The notes below the pieces were generated by a model. It was not told the origin of the DNA. It did not search any database and saw nothing but the letters and a program-made list of their open reading frames with translations. This document shows, piece by piece, positions 1-11,891 of a stretch of DNA of 64,000 nt. Made by a program: the position numbers and the translations under genes. The stretch is from positions 34,547,062 to 34,611,061 of the forward strand of contig NC_065885.2 in NCBI RefSeq assembly GCF_932274485.2. Reading direction: 5' to 3'. This DNA is from Patella vulgata (taxonomy: Eukaryota; Mollusca; Gastropoda; Patellidae). Positions within the stretch are counted from its first letter, which is position 1. Each line of letters begins with the position of its first letter.

Positions 1-395
1 GTATAACGGAAGTGGCGAATAAAAATATAGAAAAAGAAGGTTAATTTATTATCAGTTTGTTGTAATTGAAAAAAAAAAAAACCCAAGAGATAATATTACA
101 TTACGCCATTTTATAACTTAAAACTAATTACAAAAACAGCCAATTTTAAATTTTTCTCTTCCGTTATCAATGAGTTCATCGGCTAGAAAATCAGTGTTGA
201 AAGGCGAATAATATCACAATACTTGTTAACGTATCTTGGTTTGATTTGAAAGTTTGTAAATAATCTTTATACCCAAAAACATATACAGAAATCTTGTAGG
301 TTTTCTTATCGTGGATTTTTTCTGGTCTCCAACCACTGTGAAACCGAATTAGCCACCCAAACATTCTGCTATACTGCTATTATTGTATGCCATTA

Positions 396-690
396 GGCAG
401 ACGCGGTGGGTCAGTGAGCAAGGCGCTGGTTCGCTAAACAGGAGGTCTTTGGTTCGAGAAACCTCCTCAGGAAGGTTTCCCTGGGTCTGGTCATTCGGAT
501 GGAACAAAAAGCCGAGGTCCTGAGTATATATTTGCGTGCACGTAAAAGAACCCAGGACAGTTAAAATTTGAACTAAGAGTAGGCCGTAGCGTCGCTGCCT
601 GGGGAAAATGGCACACTGTATGGCGTATGTTTGTCTTCATTAGAATAGACCATGCAGAAAAGTAGGACGTTTAAACCCATTTCATTTATA
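396..690 (+). repeat. SINE family 2, near full length
   Basis: It opens with a tRNA-like head (A-box-like GGGTCAGTGAGCAAGGCGC, B-box-like GGTTCGAGAAAC), continues through a body with a TGCGTGCACGTAAAAGA block, and ends AGTAGGACGTTTAAACCC then ATTTCATTT. Other copies of the family are at 8.3, 9.4 and 40.3 kb in the opposite orientation. Confidence 0.75.
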
Positions 691-2124
691 AAATGTTATT
701 AACGAATATGTCTCTTCCTTATCCATTCAAAACAGCCGTTTTTATTTTTATTCAACACTACACGTATTCTTTGAATGACATTTAGTAACAGGAACATAAT
801 CAAATAACACGGTAGTAATTATTAATCCATAATAAGTGTTTTATTTGACTACATGCTCTAGAATATTCCTAAAAGTAACAAGCTCATGATGTCAACGACG
901 AAAGCGATGATGACGACTTTAAGATCAGCATACCTATTAAAGTCAAAGTGAATCTAGAACAGAATGAATGAGACGGCGATATTTTCAGGATCTCGGCCGA
1001 TGATATACAATGTATTGAAAATGTTTCAGGAGACAAATTAACTACCCATTATTTAGCATCGAACAAAAAAATAATCTTCTCACCAATAACCGACCTTCAA
1101 TAGTTTTTCCCATTATAACGTCTAAAAATATATCTTTTTAAAGCATTGCCAACAAGCTATCTAAATGAACTTTGTAACCCATTTCTTTCATCATTAGCAA
1201 CGGTTGAAATCATTAGAGTTAAGATAAAAGATACTCTTCTTCATAACATATCAACAAAAAATATATTCTGTTACCCATTTTTTTTTTACACTCTTTAGAC
1301 CATTAAATGTTAATATTCCTTACCCTTCGCTGACTGTTATTGTTAACCAAATAACCTCTGTTGATATATTTGTCTTTGATATTTTTACTATCTTCGCAAT
1401 TTTTTTTAAAAATAACATTTTTGCAGATTTTTCACTATGTCATGCACACTTCCTGCAATCTCTTATTCTTCGGTAAGTTTTATTTTCAATTACAAACCTG
1501 CATCGGCAAGTTTCTCTGACTTTCATGAATTCTCTCCAAAAATAAAAAGATTATAATGTTGCATCTTTCTAACAAAAGTTTAGGCAAGCTTATATTATTA
1601 TAACCGTTAGGTTTTTTTTTTCAAATACTAACCAAGTTTCTTTGATTTTTATGGATTTCCTCTGAGTATTGTTGACTCGAGTTCAACAAGAACAATATAT
1701 TCATCAGATTACAACCTTTAAACAATATTTTTTGAAAAAGTTTCAAAAACCTATTTTTAAGCCCTTTGAGAGTAAGGTTGGCGGTTAACAATTAGGTATT
1801 TATTCTATTTATGGTTTTCAAATAAAAGCAATATCTAAAAAAAAAATAACATCGTTAAACCTTTTTAACAACCAAACGCGTTTTGTTCTCAGAAAAGAAT
1901 TGGTGATTGACAGTAACTAATCTTTGATTCTGGATTAGAGTGCTTAACGATAAAGACAAATACATGTATCCACGTATATCTGTAACTGAGCTACCATATT
2001 CATATGTGACAACCCGTACCTTTTAGTTCTCTCCATTTTTCATAATTAAATGTTTAATAAGTTGTCCATTTAAAGTGGGCTAAAAATAAACCGAAATCGT
2101 TAACGCTCTATCTGCTAACTCCCA
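691..2124. other. AT-rich DNA, no supported gene
   Basis: No splice-bounded exon is convincing. The only coding-like stretch is 885-1060, where a plus-strand frame reads HDVNDESDDDDFKIS and, after a stop, DGDIFRISADDI (see findings). Confidence 0.5.
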
Positions 2125-2330
2125 TCCCGAATTGGCATTTCCATTCGTCAAGTCGATCGGATGTCACGAAAAATCGTGCTCTTTTGCACGTAATAGAAGA
2201 CTTGTCAGTTGTTATTCGAAGAATGGGAGGCGGAAACAGCGCTGTCCAGGGAAAATTTCGCACATGACGTATGCCCCTCTTCTTAGGACGCCGTCCCCAT
2301 GTCATTTCATTTCATTATAATATGTAGAGT
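2125..2330 (+). repeat. SINE family 2, decayed 5'-truncated copy
   Basis: Shares the body blocks TTTTGCACGTAATAGAAGA, CGCTGTCCAGGGAAAATTT and GTATGCCCCTCTTCTTAGGA with the family and ends in a CATTT-type tail. The tRNA head is absent. The short ORFs here are by-products of the repeat. Confidence 0.55.
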
Positions 2331-2944
2331 AGGTAGGGTGATGGGGATTGGGGAATGACCGCGCGTTCCTTTAATTTTAGTCTAGAGTTAGATGAAACAG
2401 GTTTGAATACTAATCTATTTGACATACAACTGTTATTAATTTATGGTAATTAACCCGGTGTTCTATTTGATCTGGAATTCACGTATCAAAATGCTTGTTG
2501 ATCATTTGTTACTAAAAGTTTACTTTAGCTGTGCCGGGTAACACGACTAAAAGTGATCCATAGATTTAGACACACGCCATAGAACACGTCAAAGCAAAGT
2601 ATTAGGTTATGTTGATCTTATGAGTTATTGAGGAGATCCACACGAATGAATTCTCATATCAGCAGAGTAATCGGAAGTTGCTGCTAATCCAGTAACAACC
2701 TGTTTAAAATTTAGGCTCCACTAAAGACATTTAAAAACACAAAACGTGATAAAAATGACTCTTTTATTTTTCCCTTTCCATTTAAAAGTTACCATTATGT
2801 AATTATGGATACAAAGCAGTATAATGGATTTAAATACTTGTGTTTGATTGGATAGCCGCAATCTTAAAGTGTTTTTATTAATTTAGTTTCAAATAGTGCA
2901 TCAGAGTAGTGAGGTGGTAAGCAGTTGTCGACCGGACTATGACC

Positions 2945-3220
2945 AGAGAGAGAGAGAAATGGGGTTTAACGTCCACTCGACACAAACTAGGTCATTTCGG
3001 GACTAACATATGGTTTAATTTTTTTTACATAAATCGCTTGCGCGTAGGGGTCTTTAGCAGTGGGAGGAAACCGGAGGACCCGGAGAAAACCCACGAGGTT
3101 GGACAGGCGACCCTATTCCTTGCCACGTACAACCGGGGATTCGAAACCACGCCAGTCGACTCAATGACAGACTTTATGACACAGCGCGCGCACGCTAACC
3201 ATTCAGCCATCCAACCCCCC
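2945..3220 (-). repeat. SINE family 1, full length, with target-site duplication
   Basis: On the minus strand: tRNA-like head (A box TGGCTGAATGGTTAGC, B box GGTTTCGAATCCCC), a central domain with GTGGGTTTTCTCCGGGTCC and GGTTTCCTCCCACTGC, then a tail GACGTTAAACCCCATTT followed by (CT)n. The copy is flanked by a 12-bp repeat, GGACTATGACCA, at 2934-2945 and 3221-3232, showing target-primed insertion. Confidence 0.85.
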
Positions 3221-3633
3221 GGACTATGACCAATAACAGCTTCCAAGTATTTCGGTACCCTGAATGCAGTTCGTCTATGTATAGCAACGATATCTTTCCC
3301 CTTTTGAATTTTATCTAGAATCGGAGGAAATTGTTTGAATTTACATGTTCAGTCAAGTTTTGTTTAATATTCATGATTTGGAGGCTGAATGATCGAGAAG
3401 TAAACCGCCTATAGATTCCTTTGACCAATGTCTACCCCTTCAATATTGTTGTCCGATGATTTTGACACGTAGGGCTTTTTTTATGGTTATAACGATTTAT
3501 CATATAAGTCAATGGGCAGAGCATTACGAGTCTGACTTCTGTAGCACGTCAGGGGTTATCGCCCTTGATAAAATACCAAAAAAAGAAACATGAACAGAAA
3601 AGACTAGAACAGAAATGAAATGAGAGACATAAT

Positions 3634-3735
3634 TGGGTTTAATGTCCACTTGACACAAACTAGGTCATTTCGGGACTAACGTATGGCTCAATTTTATTTC
3701 TATACTTCGCTTGCTCGTAGGGATCTTTAACAGAG
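3634..3735 (-). repeat. SINE family 1, 3' fragment
   Basis: Contains only the 3' part of family 1: the GTTAAACCC tail end, the GACCTAGTTTGTGTC block and the beginning of the AAAGATCCCTACG block, diverged from the 2.9-kb copy. Confidence 0.65.
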
Positions 3736-4087
3736 GACGTAGTTGCGGATCTAGAACCTGTGAATGGGGAGGGGGGGGGGGGTCTTTCTAAATTTAGTTG
3801 CTATCCATAATCCCAAACCAAAACGAATGTCAACATAATAGCCCACTGACTATAATACTATGCGCCCTGGTAGAACAACGATCATATTGCCTATTTCAGA
3901 AAATCATCTAAAGCAACAAATCTCTTGAACTCCCAGGTTGGTTCCGCATATACTAGATAACACTTTATGAGCTGTTGACAGTCATCATCAGCTTTAATCT
4001 AGTTCTTTAAACTCTTCATATAATGCGTGGTGAACCCGAAGTAAAATGTAGCAATTGCGCATGTAAGTAACTATCAACTTCTGAGGC

Positions 4088-4170
4088 GAGGGTCGCCATC
4101 AAGCCAGAGCGACGAAAAGTTCACCGATTTTTTCGGGGAACTTTTCGTCGTGCTGGCTTAACGGCGACTC
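4088..4170. repeat. hairpin
   Basis: Inverted arms 4088-4122 and 4137-4170 share GACGAAAAGTTC and the GGTCGCC/GGCGACTC ends with a few mismatches, around a 14-nt loop rich in T. It looks like the core of a small foldback or MITE. Confidence 0.7.
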
Positions 4171-4555
4171 TAAATGGACGCTTTCAGCCACCATAAATTG
4201 TGATGAGATAGTATAAGACCACAGAGGAGTAAAGAATGATGACATAATGGAATGGAGCACCGTGGCGAAGAAAATTCAGATAGCTTTCAATTTTTGGGGG
4301 GACTGGGCCTAAAAATTTTTGTCAGTTTCCTGGCATTTGATTTCATTGACAGGAGCAAATTCTTGTGAATGAGATGATCAGAAATTCCGCTTACACCATT
4401 TATAAAGACAAATAGGCTGGTAAATCCCGAAAAAAGTTCTTAGACAACGCACTATTAAAGAGACCAGGAGGTAAAATAATGACGTTATTGGAAGGGAAAA
4501 CAACCTCTCAGCATTAAGGAAAATAAATACATATTTGTTTCATTTATCTTTTCAG

Positions 4556-4617
4556 ATAATGGCAAAATAGATAAAGACGAATTTGCAAAGGCTCCCTGGG
4601 ATTTGACAGGATCTTGA
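4556..4617 (+). CDS. possible terminal exon of an EF-hand protein
   Basis: A good acceptor (pyrimidine-rich, TTATCTTTTCAG) precedes an open stretch which, entered in phase 1, reads (D)NGKIDKDEFAKAPWDLTGS and then a stop at 4615-4617. N-G-K-I-D-x-D-E-F matches positions 5-13 of an EF-hand calcium loop (G at 6, I at 8, E at 12). The upstream half of the loop would have to sit in an earlier plus-strand exon, which I could not find with confidence. It could be a live last exon, a decayed one, or chance; the match is only about 20 residues. Confidence 0.4.
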
Positions 4618-5144
4618 CAGCAAGAGAAAATCAGAAAAAGAAATCAGAGATCGGATTCTTCTGAATTTTATCTATAATTTAATAAGACATAAGAGATGAA
4701 CAGATTATTTAATTTTATTCACTGTGTCGTATAGAATTAATGAGATATCTATTTCGATAAAGTTATTATTGTATATCTTATTTAGACAACTCGTTCAGTC
4801 AAATATTTGATAGCCGAAAACTTTAAAACGCTTTCAGATATTATTCATTCTTTCTTTCTTTTTCATTTTTAAGAACTATTAACAGCCTTTGTTTTCAATT
4901 TAAAAACGTCTTTTACGATTTTATTCTTGTCACATAAAATTATTATCAAATGGTATATTGGTATATGTCTAAGAATATCTAAAGATATAAATAAGGAAAT
5001 AATCTGATATCTCCGACTAATTTAATGGGATTCTTAAAAAATAAACCGATTCCATTAGTAAAATCGTTATAGAGATATTTTCGATTTCGTACGAAAGGCC
5101 TTTAAAATTGCTTCGGGAACATGATAGCCGTGTAATTTGGGTGG

Positions 5145-5148
<4 letters not shown>

Positions 5149-5187
<39 letters not shown>
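5149..5187. repeat. (GA)n microsatellite
   Basis: About 19 uninterrupted GA units, not followed by SINE tail sequence, unlike the GA tracts at 2.9 and 6.3 kb. Confidence 0.9.
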
Positions 5188-5190
<3 letters not shown>

Positions 5191-5544
5191 ACAGGCAATT
5201 GTATCAGTTGGGCCTTAAAGGAGCGGTACCAGACTTCACGGAACATCCCCCACCATTAGTTTAACTAGATCAAACGCCAAAATGTCACGATGTTTGTCAG
5301 CTTTTGTTAACAGGGTTATGTCATTCTTCAATTGTATGCATGACTTGAAAATCACTCCGATCTCTAAATTTACCAGTTCTAGTCACTTAATATATCTAAG
5401 ATTTCTCATTTCAGATCTATAGGGAACGTGTAAACCTACAATTTCGTATAACCCTACCCATGAGTATTCAAGACTAGATCAAGGGGTTGAATTGAAGGTG
5501 GGGTGAATGGGAGGAGGGGTGATTAGCGTTATAGTCGAGTGGTA

Positions 5545-5675
5545 ACGTCAACTCGACACAAACTTGCATGTGTGGGTCTTTAACAGTGGGAGAAAAGCCT
5601 CGAGGTCATTGTCAGGTACAAGCAGGGACAATAGAAACCATGCCACTTGACTCAATGATAGACTCTTTGAACTAA
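5545..5675 (-). repeat. SINE family 1, decayed internal fragment
   Basis: Blocks ACGTCAACTCGACACAAAC, GGGTCTTTAACAGTGGGAG and CCACTTGACTCAATGATAGA match family 1 in order but with internal deletions. Old copy. Confidence 0.55.
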
Positions 5676-6328
5676 AGAACACGGGTCGAGAAGAGTCATG
5701 AAATGTTTCACGCCCGGTTCCCACTTGTCAGAGGTAGCATCTGCAGACGAAAATGTCATACTGCCAAACCAAAACTATTCTTCTTAGTATTGCACACGTC
5801 GTGACCTGCACAAAAATAACTGTCTGGATTTTTCTAGTCCGGTCCCAACTTGCCAGGGGGTCAAAGAGGAATATGTATCTAGTGTCTGTAGCCGTTCAGA
5901 TTAAGTATACGGATTGGGTGTAAAATTATAACACCCAGTTGAAATACAGTGGTATCTAGGTGGAGAAGTCATCTATAACATTGTACAACTTACAATAGAT
6001 AGACTCAATATCAAAGAAAATTTTAGTTAAGCTCTTAACGTATGTCTCACCACACTTGCCCTCTACGTTCAGGGACGAGCCTATTGACTCCCTGTCGAAA
6101 GTTTTTCAGTACGCCTCCTTCTGCTAAATAGCTTGGCAGCGGCCACTGACATCTAAATATAGGAAGAAATTGGAATCTTTCTAAAAATTAGAATCTTATG
6201 TCATTTATTGCTTTGTTATAGCTCAGGAACAAAGTAATGCTCAAAAATTCCAATTTGTTTCTCCTATTTACCTTAATCTCGTTTCGTCTTACATCGCCGA
6301 CGTTCTTAAATTTGTGCGTTGAGCTATA

Positions 6329-6331
<3 letters not shown>

Positions 6332-6371
<40 letters not shown>

Positions 6372-6605
6372 GGGGTTTAACGTCCACTCGACACAAACTA
6401 GGTCATTTCGGGACCAACATATGGTTCAATTTTATTTCAATAATTCGCGTGCGCGTAGGGGGTCTTTAGCAGTGAGAGGAAACCAAAGGACCCGGAGAAA
6501 ACCCACGAGGTTGGACAGGAGACCATACTCCTTGTCACGTACAACCGGGGAATCGAAATCACGCCAGTTGACTTAATGACAGACCCATTCGGCCATTCAA
6601 CCCAG
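6332..6605 (-). repeat. SINE family 1, near full length
   Basis: A GA tract (about 18 units), then AATGGGGTTTAACGTCCACT and the whole family body through GCCATTCAACCCA. A short segment between CTTAATGACAGA and CCATTCGGCCATTC is missing relative to the 2.9-kb copy, which removes part of the A box. Confidence 0.8.
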
Positions 6606-6609
6606 CACT

Positions 6610-8339
6610 ATATTTAGAATGTCATGGCGGCGCAAAAGCAACTAGGTAGAAGATAACGTATTTTTAACAGTGTGTTGTGTCGCTCATACTGACACTAGCG
6701 AGGTAAGCAAGGTCTTATTTTCTCACTAAAATGTTCCATCACAGGGACTAACACGCGAGCGTTTAGCAGTAAAAAGCTACCCAGTAAAATTTACTGGGAA
6801 CTGAAAAATTTTAGGCCGGTTCCTGAACGTACAGGGCGAGTGTAACGAGAACTTACGTTCAGAGCTGAACTAAGAAAATCTATGCAGTGACAGACGTTAA
6901 TCTACCTTCTTTTATTTGTTAAAAGGACATGGGCATCCCCTACAGCGTACCCTTTACGTGCATATGGGTACAGCTTCTACCATAAATGGTAGAGTGATTC
7001 ATGTACAGAACGAAAGACAAACAAACGAGCTATATATTTGTGGCTTATTTTAACATATATAAGACTTACCATTAAAAACACCATTTATGAACAATTAAAC
7101 TAATGCTAAGTTGGATTTTTGTGTGATGTAACCATTTGAATGTTTTTTATTTAACTTATTGAAAAGTGATTGCCCTATGTGGTGTTACAGTGGCAGACTT
7201 TTTGTCACAAAGAGCTAAGTTTCTTGGTCACATTAAAGTTTCAACTTTAGCTCTGAAAAACGAATCCTTAATTTCCTCAGTCGGGATTCTTCGTGTTTTT
7301 TTTTTTATGTACATCAAAATAACGATTGGATTTAACATTTGTACGCATAGCTTTTGAGAGACTAGCAGTCGGTCCATCACAACAGATATAATTGGTGACC
7401 GCTCCTTACAACACCTATTTTGTGGACATGCCAAGTCAGGACAATAATATTGACGACTGGACATTAATCTAGTTGTATTTTACAATGTCGCATTATGTAT
7501 CAATATGGACATTTCTATTTTATGGATATTGTTATTGAAGGTAAGACGGACGATTTACGCATCGTGTCGCGTTTTCGTATTTTTAATGGTCAATGCGCGT
7601 CTTTTTAGTTATATTTCGGTTCTAGAAAAATGAGTTTATAATAACTGAAACCTTTTTTAACCACAATGTTAGAAATTGCAAAAGCATTAAGCATATCTAA
7701 ACACGATTAGTGGCATAACCCTTTTGTACACAATATCCTAGTATTAAATTTGATTCAAAACCGGAGGCCAAATTCGTAGCGCCCTAAAAAGATTAGAATT
7801 TGAGTCCTGTGAGTTTTGTGACCAGTACCGTAATTTTATTTTAAGCATACAAGTCTGGTTAATAGAGACTATGGAAAATACATTTTGTTCAGTTAATTTC
7901 CAGTTTCATTTTTTTCTGTGTATCTAGAGCTAGCAACGACGTAACTTATTAACTAAAGCAGCAAGTAAGTCAAGGTTTTACGGTTAAACAACAGTAACTT
8001 TCACAGTCTTGCAGTGTCGGTACGTTGTCGCGAGAGTGGGTTTAAAAGATAGAAAAAGGACGAAAGTACACGAGTTGACTCTGAACCGTTACAATATATA
8101 CATCATTGGCTACAATCAACTGAATTATAAATTAAATCCCAGAGTTTTAGCCAAGGAGAAAAAAGAATGTTTTTCATGCCTTCATTGATAAATAAGTGAA
8201 TGAATATTGTCTCGTGAATGTCTATTTTCGGCGAATGTTTGCTGCCTGCAGTGCACAAGCTAACCCGTGACAGAACTTTTGTCATATACGCTGTGTTGAT
8301 CCGAGTGACAACAGGCTGTTAAAACAGGTCAGTTTATAG
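6610..8339. other. unassigned non-coding DNA
   Basis: No repeat family shared with the rest of the window and no coding frame beyond chance ORFs were recognised. Confidence 0.5.
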
Positions 8340-8630
8340 AAATGAAATGAAATGGGGTTTAACGTCCTACTGTTCTGCTCCTATACTGGGCTAATGAAGA
8401 CGGACATACGCCATACAGTGTGCTATGAGGGAAATTTTGCCCGGGCAGCGGCACTATCGCCTACTCTTATATCGAATTCCAACTGCCAGGGGATCTTTTA
8501 CGTGCATTCCAATGTATACACGGGACCTCGGTTTTTCGTCTCATCCGAAGGACTAGACAGCTGTCCTTGTCAGGCCCTCCCTTCTGCATCACTGACAAGG
8601 GGAAACCACGTCGGAAAATCCAGATGAAAG
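8340..8630 (-). repeat. SINE family 2, body and tail
   Basis: Starts at the family 2 tail (GAAATGAAATGGGGTTTAAC) and continues through CTACTCTTATATCGAATTCC, GGGATCTTTTACGTGCATTC and CTGTCCTTGTCAGGCCCTCC. It is very close to the 40.3-kb copy. The tRNA head is missing or too diverged to see. Confidence 0.75.
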
Positions 8631-9132
8631 GTCAGTTTATAAAGCACAATATTTGAGACCGTTGGCCACTCTAACAATGGGCCAAATCCAGCTAGTCAAG
8701 TTTATTGTAAGTCAGACCGGAACGATGCCACTCGGGATACCTTAGAAGATTGTAACTCAACCTTAGCGCTATAGGAATCAGTTGCAAACAACAATATATT
8801 ATGGTGAAAGATGAATCTCTATTAGGAATATCAACCCAAAAATGGTTCAATTCAATATTTACAAAATTACTGTATGTGGAATTCAAATTGCGTCGATTCA
8901 CGCTGCGTGTATGTAAAAAAACCCGAGGCCATTTGTCCGTGCACATTTATATTGATAGGCATGATTTAAATGCGATTAAATCCAAGTCGGAACTTCATCT
9001 AGGGTTGGTATTTTGATTTTGTTTTCTTAATTAAATGTTAATTAAATCATTCTGAGTACACATATTATCGAAAAGTGCCAAGTTTTACTTTAGAGATTAA
9101 ATAGCCAATCCTTGACCTTGTACATTTAATAA

Positions 9133-9193
9133 ATAAAATGGAATCGAGTTTAACATTCTACTTTTCTGCACCAACCTGGATAATAAAGACGGA
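9133..9193 (-). repeat. SINE family 2, small 3' fragment
   Basis: AGTTTAACATTCTACTTTTC and GGATAATAAAGACGGAT match the 3' end of family 2; the rest is absent. Confidence 0.45.
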
Positions 9194-9372
9194 TCGTAGC
9201 CTAAAAGCTGTGGAAAGTTTGATTTTTTCCTAAAATGCTTATGAAGCACAGAGTCTTGGAGACAGGTTTGGTATAAACGTGTCATCATGGTTGAACTAGA
9301 TCGGATATGAACACGACCCGAGCCAGGGTTATATTAGTTTACGGAGAACTTACTAAAAATAATTTAGGTAAT

Positions 9373-9656
9373 AAATAAATGAAATGGGGTTTAACGTCAT
9401 ACTGCTCTGTTCCTAATGGGCGAATGAAGACGGGCATGCGCCATTCAGTGGGCTATGAGGGAAATTTTTCCCGGACAGCTAAGCTACGGCCTACTCTTAT
9501 ATCGAATTCCAACTGCCAAGGGATCTTTTACGTGCACGCCAATCCGAACGAATATAGACAGCTGTCCTTGTCAGGCCCTCTGACAACACCGGGAGTGAAC
9601 CTGCGACCTCCAGACTTGCGAACCAGCGTCTTGTTTACTTAGCCACCGTGGCTCCC
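9373..9656 (-). repeat. SINE family 2, near full length
   Basis: Tail AATGAAATGGGGTTTAACGT, shared body, then a head on the minus strand with a B box in GGGAGTGAACCTGCGACCTC and the A-box end TTAGCCACCGTGGCTCCC. The middle around CCGAACGAATATAGACAGC is shorter than in the 40.3-kb copy. Confidence 0.75.
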
Positions 9657-10520
9657 AGGTGAGAAATAAAACGGACTATTTCAACTGGAATTTATATGAC
9701 CATTTGTCTTGTGGAATAACAGTCTCTCTCTTCGTCTATATAATATTGTACTTCTATAAATCAATACAATATAGAGATACCCCACATTAAACTAATAACT
9801 ATAAAGTAAAATAAGAAAACAAGTCCATAATAGAAAGTGATAACATGGACGAGTATTTTATTTTTTCGGTTTTCAACTTTTAATTTCAATAGTAAATAAA
9901 TTAACAATACATATTCAAAAAAAAAAGAAATAATAATTATAAATTGTTAGCATATGCCAAACGTAAAACAATAATTTCAAAACATTCAAAAACATAGAAC
10001 ATTTACATTTTAATTTGTGAATGATCAAAACCCTAAACCAAAGACTTATTGAAACACTTTAAAGCCCGTTTTCCATGCGCACATTTTCGCGGTATTTCGC
10101 CGATTACATGAAATAGGGTATCATAACATCTGCATTAGACCCACCTTTTCGCCGTGAAAATCGAGGGCGGAAACATCTATAATATAAAATAATGGGACCG
10201 TTTCCATGTAAGCTTTTCCGCTGCTTTTCTGGCGTACAAACACGGGTTCTCTTACTAAGTCAATAAACCGCTTTTGTTGCTGCTATTTCAACTTGCACAT
10301 AGGCCTAGGAGCTTAAAGTAATTCAGGGGGGCATAAGAGAAAATTGCCCGAAATCAATACCGTTTTTTCGGGCATAACTATCATAAGAGAGCTTCGGGCA
10401 TATTTTCGGGCATGCAGTGGACAAGAAAAAGACGAGAAAATATTTTTCGGGCAGTGTGGATCTCATAGAAATAAGTTATTTATTTTTTCTCTAAACGTTG
10501 ATAGAAAAAAACCAGCGGCT
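9657..10520. other. AT-rich DNA with short palindromes
   Basis: 9660-10060 shows nothing. 10060-10450 has repeated TTCGGGCAT and TTTTCCATG/CATGGAAA-type motifs that may be remains of a small DNA element; no clear ends. Confidence 0.35.
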
Positions 10521-11283
10521 GCCAGGCAGGATACGCCCACATTTTCGAGAGATGGATAGAAAACAAGCTAAAACGAAAGTGATTTTTCCTACAATCAAGG
10601 GCCATAATTCAGGAAATTACAATTCGATATACGCAAATATCGAAAGGAACCAAGATCTTTGAGTTATAAACTTACATTTCAAGTTTCAACAAAATCGGAT
10701 AAAAATTGTGACCTCTATAGGGTCCACAACATTGATATACCATATTTTTACGCAATTTGAGAACGAGGGGCGGCCATTTTGTCTGTCAGTTTTGGGCCGA
10801 TTTTCACGAAATTTGAACTCAGTCGTCCTCAGGGTGTAACGGTGATATAATAATACGTTTTTTTTTTCAATCGGATAAAAATTATGACCTCTATAGGGTC
10901 CACAAGTTAAAAACGCGATTTTTCGTACAATCAGGGGCCATAATTCAGTAAGTTACGGTCCGATATGCGCGAATATCGAAAGGAACCAAGATCTTTGGGT
11001 TGTAAACTTACATTTCAAGTTTCAACAAAATCGGATAAAAATTGTGACCTCTACAGTGTTCACAAGCTAAAAATCAGGGGCCATAATCCATGAAATTACG
11101 GTCAGATAGATGCCAATATCGAAAGGAACCGAGATCTTAGGGTGATAAACCTATATTTCAAGTTTCATTGAAATCGGATAAAATTGTGACCTGTAGACTG
11201 TTCACAAACAATTGTGGACGGACGGACGGACGGACAGGGGCGACGACAATATACGTCCACATGAAAATGTGGGCGTATAAAAA
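10521..11283 (+). mobile_element. CvA/pearl-like non-autonomous element with dimeric internal repeats
   Basis: Bounded by an inverted repeat, ATACGCCCACATTTTC at the left (about 10530) and GAAAATGTGGGCGTAT at the right (about 11263). Inside are alternating half-units of about 176 and 160 bp joined by CGGATAAAAATTGTGACCTC, and before the right end a (GGAC)n tract. Known elements with central tandem repeats plus an ACGG-type microsatellite include oyster CvA and pearl, considered Helitron/Helentron-associated. Family assignment is inference. Confidence 0.65.
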
Positions 11284-11891
11284 GGTCGTCGAATTTTTCA
11301 TTGCTCGAAAATAAAATTTTGGGCAAATGCCCCCCCCCCCTGCCCCCCCCCCCCCCCGACTCCTACGCCTATGAACTTGCAAATAGATGTTTTGGACATG
11401 CCGTCATTATAAAAAGGTGGCGATTGAGCGTAAACAATGTCGGGCACAATGGTGTAAATATAAATTCCTTATTTATGACGTCATTTACGTGGGGTTCCTC
11501 ACACTTTTCAGCGATTTTTCTGTACACATGGAAATACAACAAATCGCTTACGTACGTGGAAAGCGGCCCTTAAAATCTACCATGTACTGACAAACAGATG
11601 CCAGTCATGATTAAGAAAAATATTTCACAATAATCGTATTTGGAGAATAAAACCGAGGTATGAACCCCGTAAAAAAACAAAAAACAAACGTGGGATTTTG
11701 ATATTAAAGAAGTACGTTTATACTATGGACGCATGACGTCATCACCGCCAATTTGGAATTATGTAACAAACATGCCAATAGTAAGGCAGCTAGGTTCAGG
11801 TTGTTTCGAAAATCGCGTACAAAATTTCTACTATATGCTAGATGAGTGGACAGCGGTGCCCGAAGGGGTTCAAACAAAACATCGTAATGTC

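Noticed and set aside
395-470. Possible functional tRNA gene
   Set aside because: A- and B-box-like motifs are present but no cloverleaf can be drawn, and the sequence continues into a SINE body shared with other copies.
10060-10520. A distinct MITE defined by TTTTCCATG/CATGGAAA motifs
   Set aside because: The motifs are short and do not define two matching ends.
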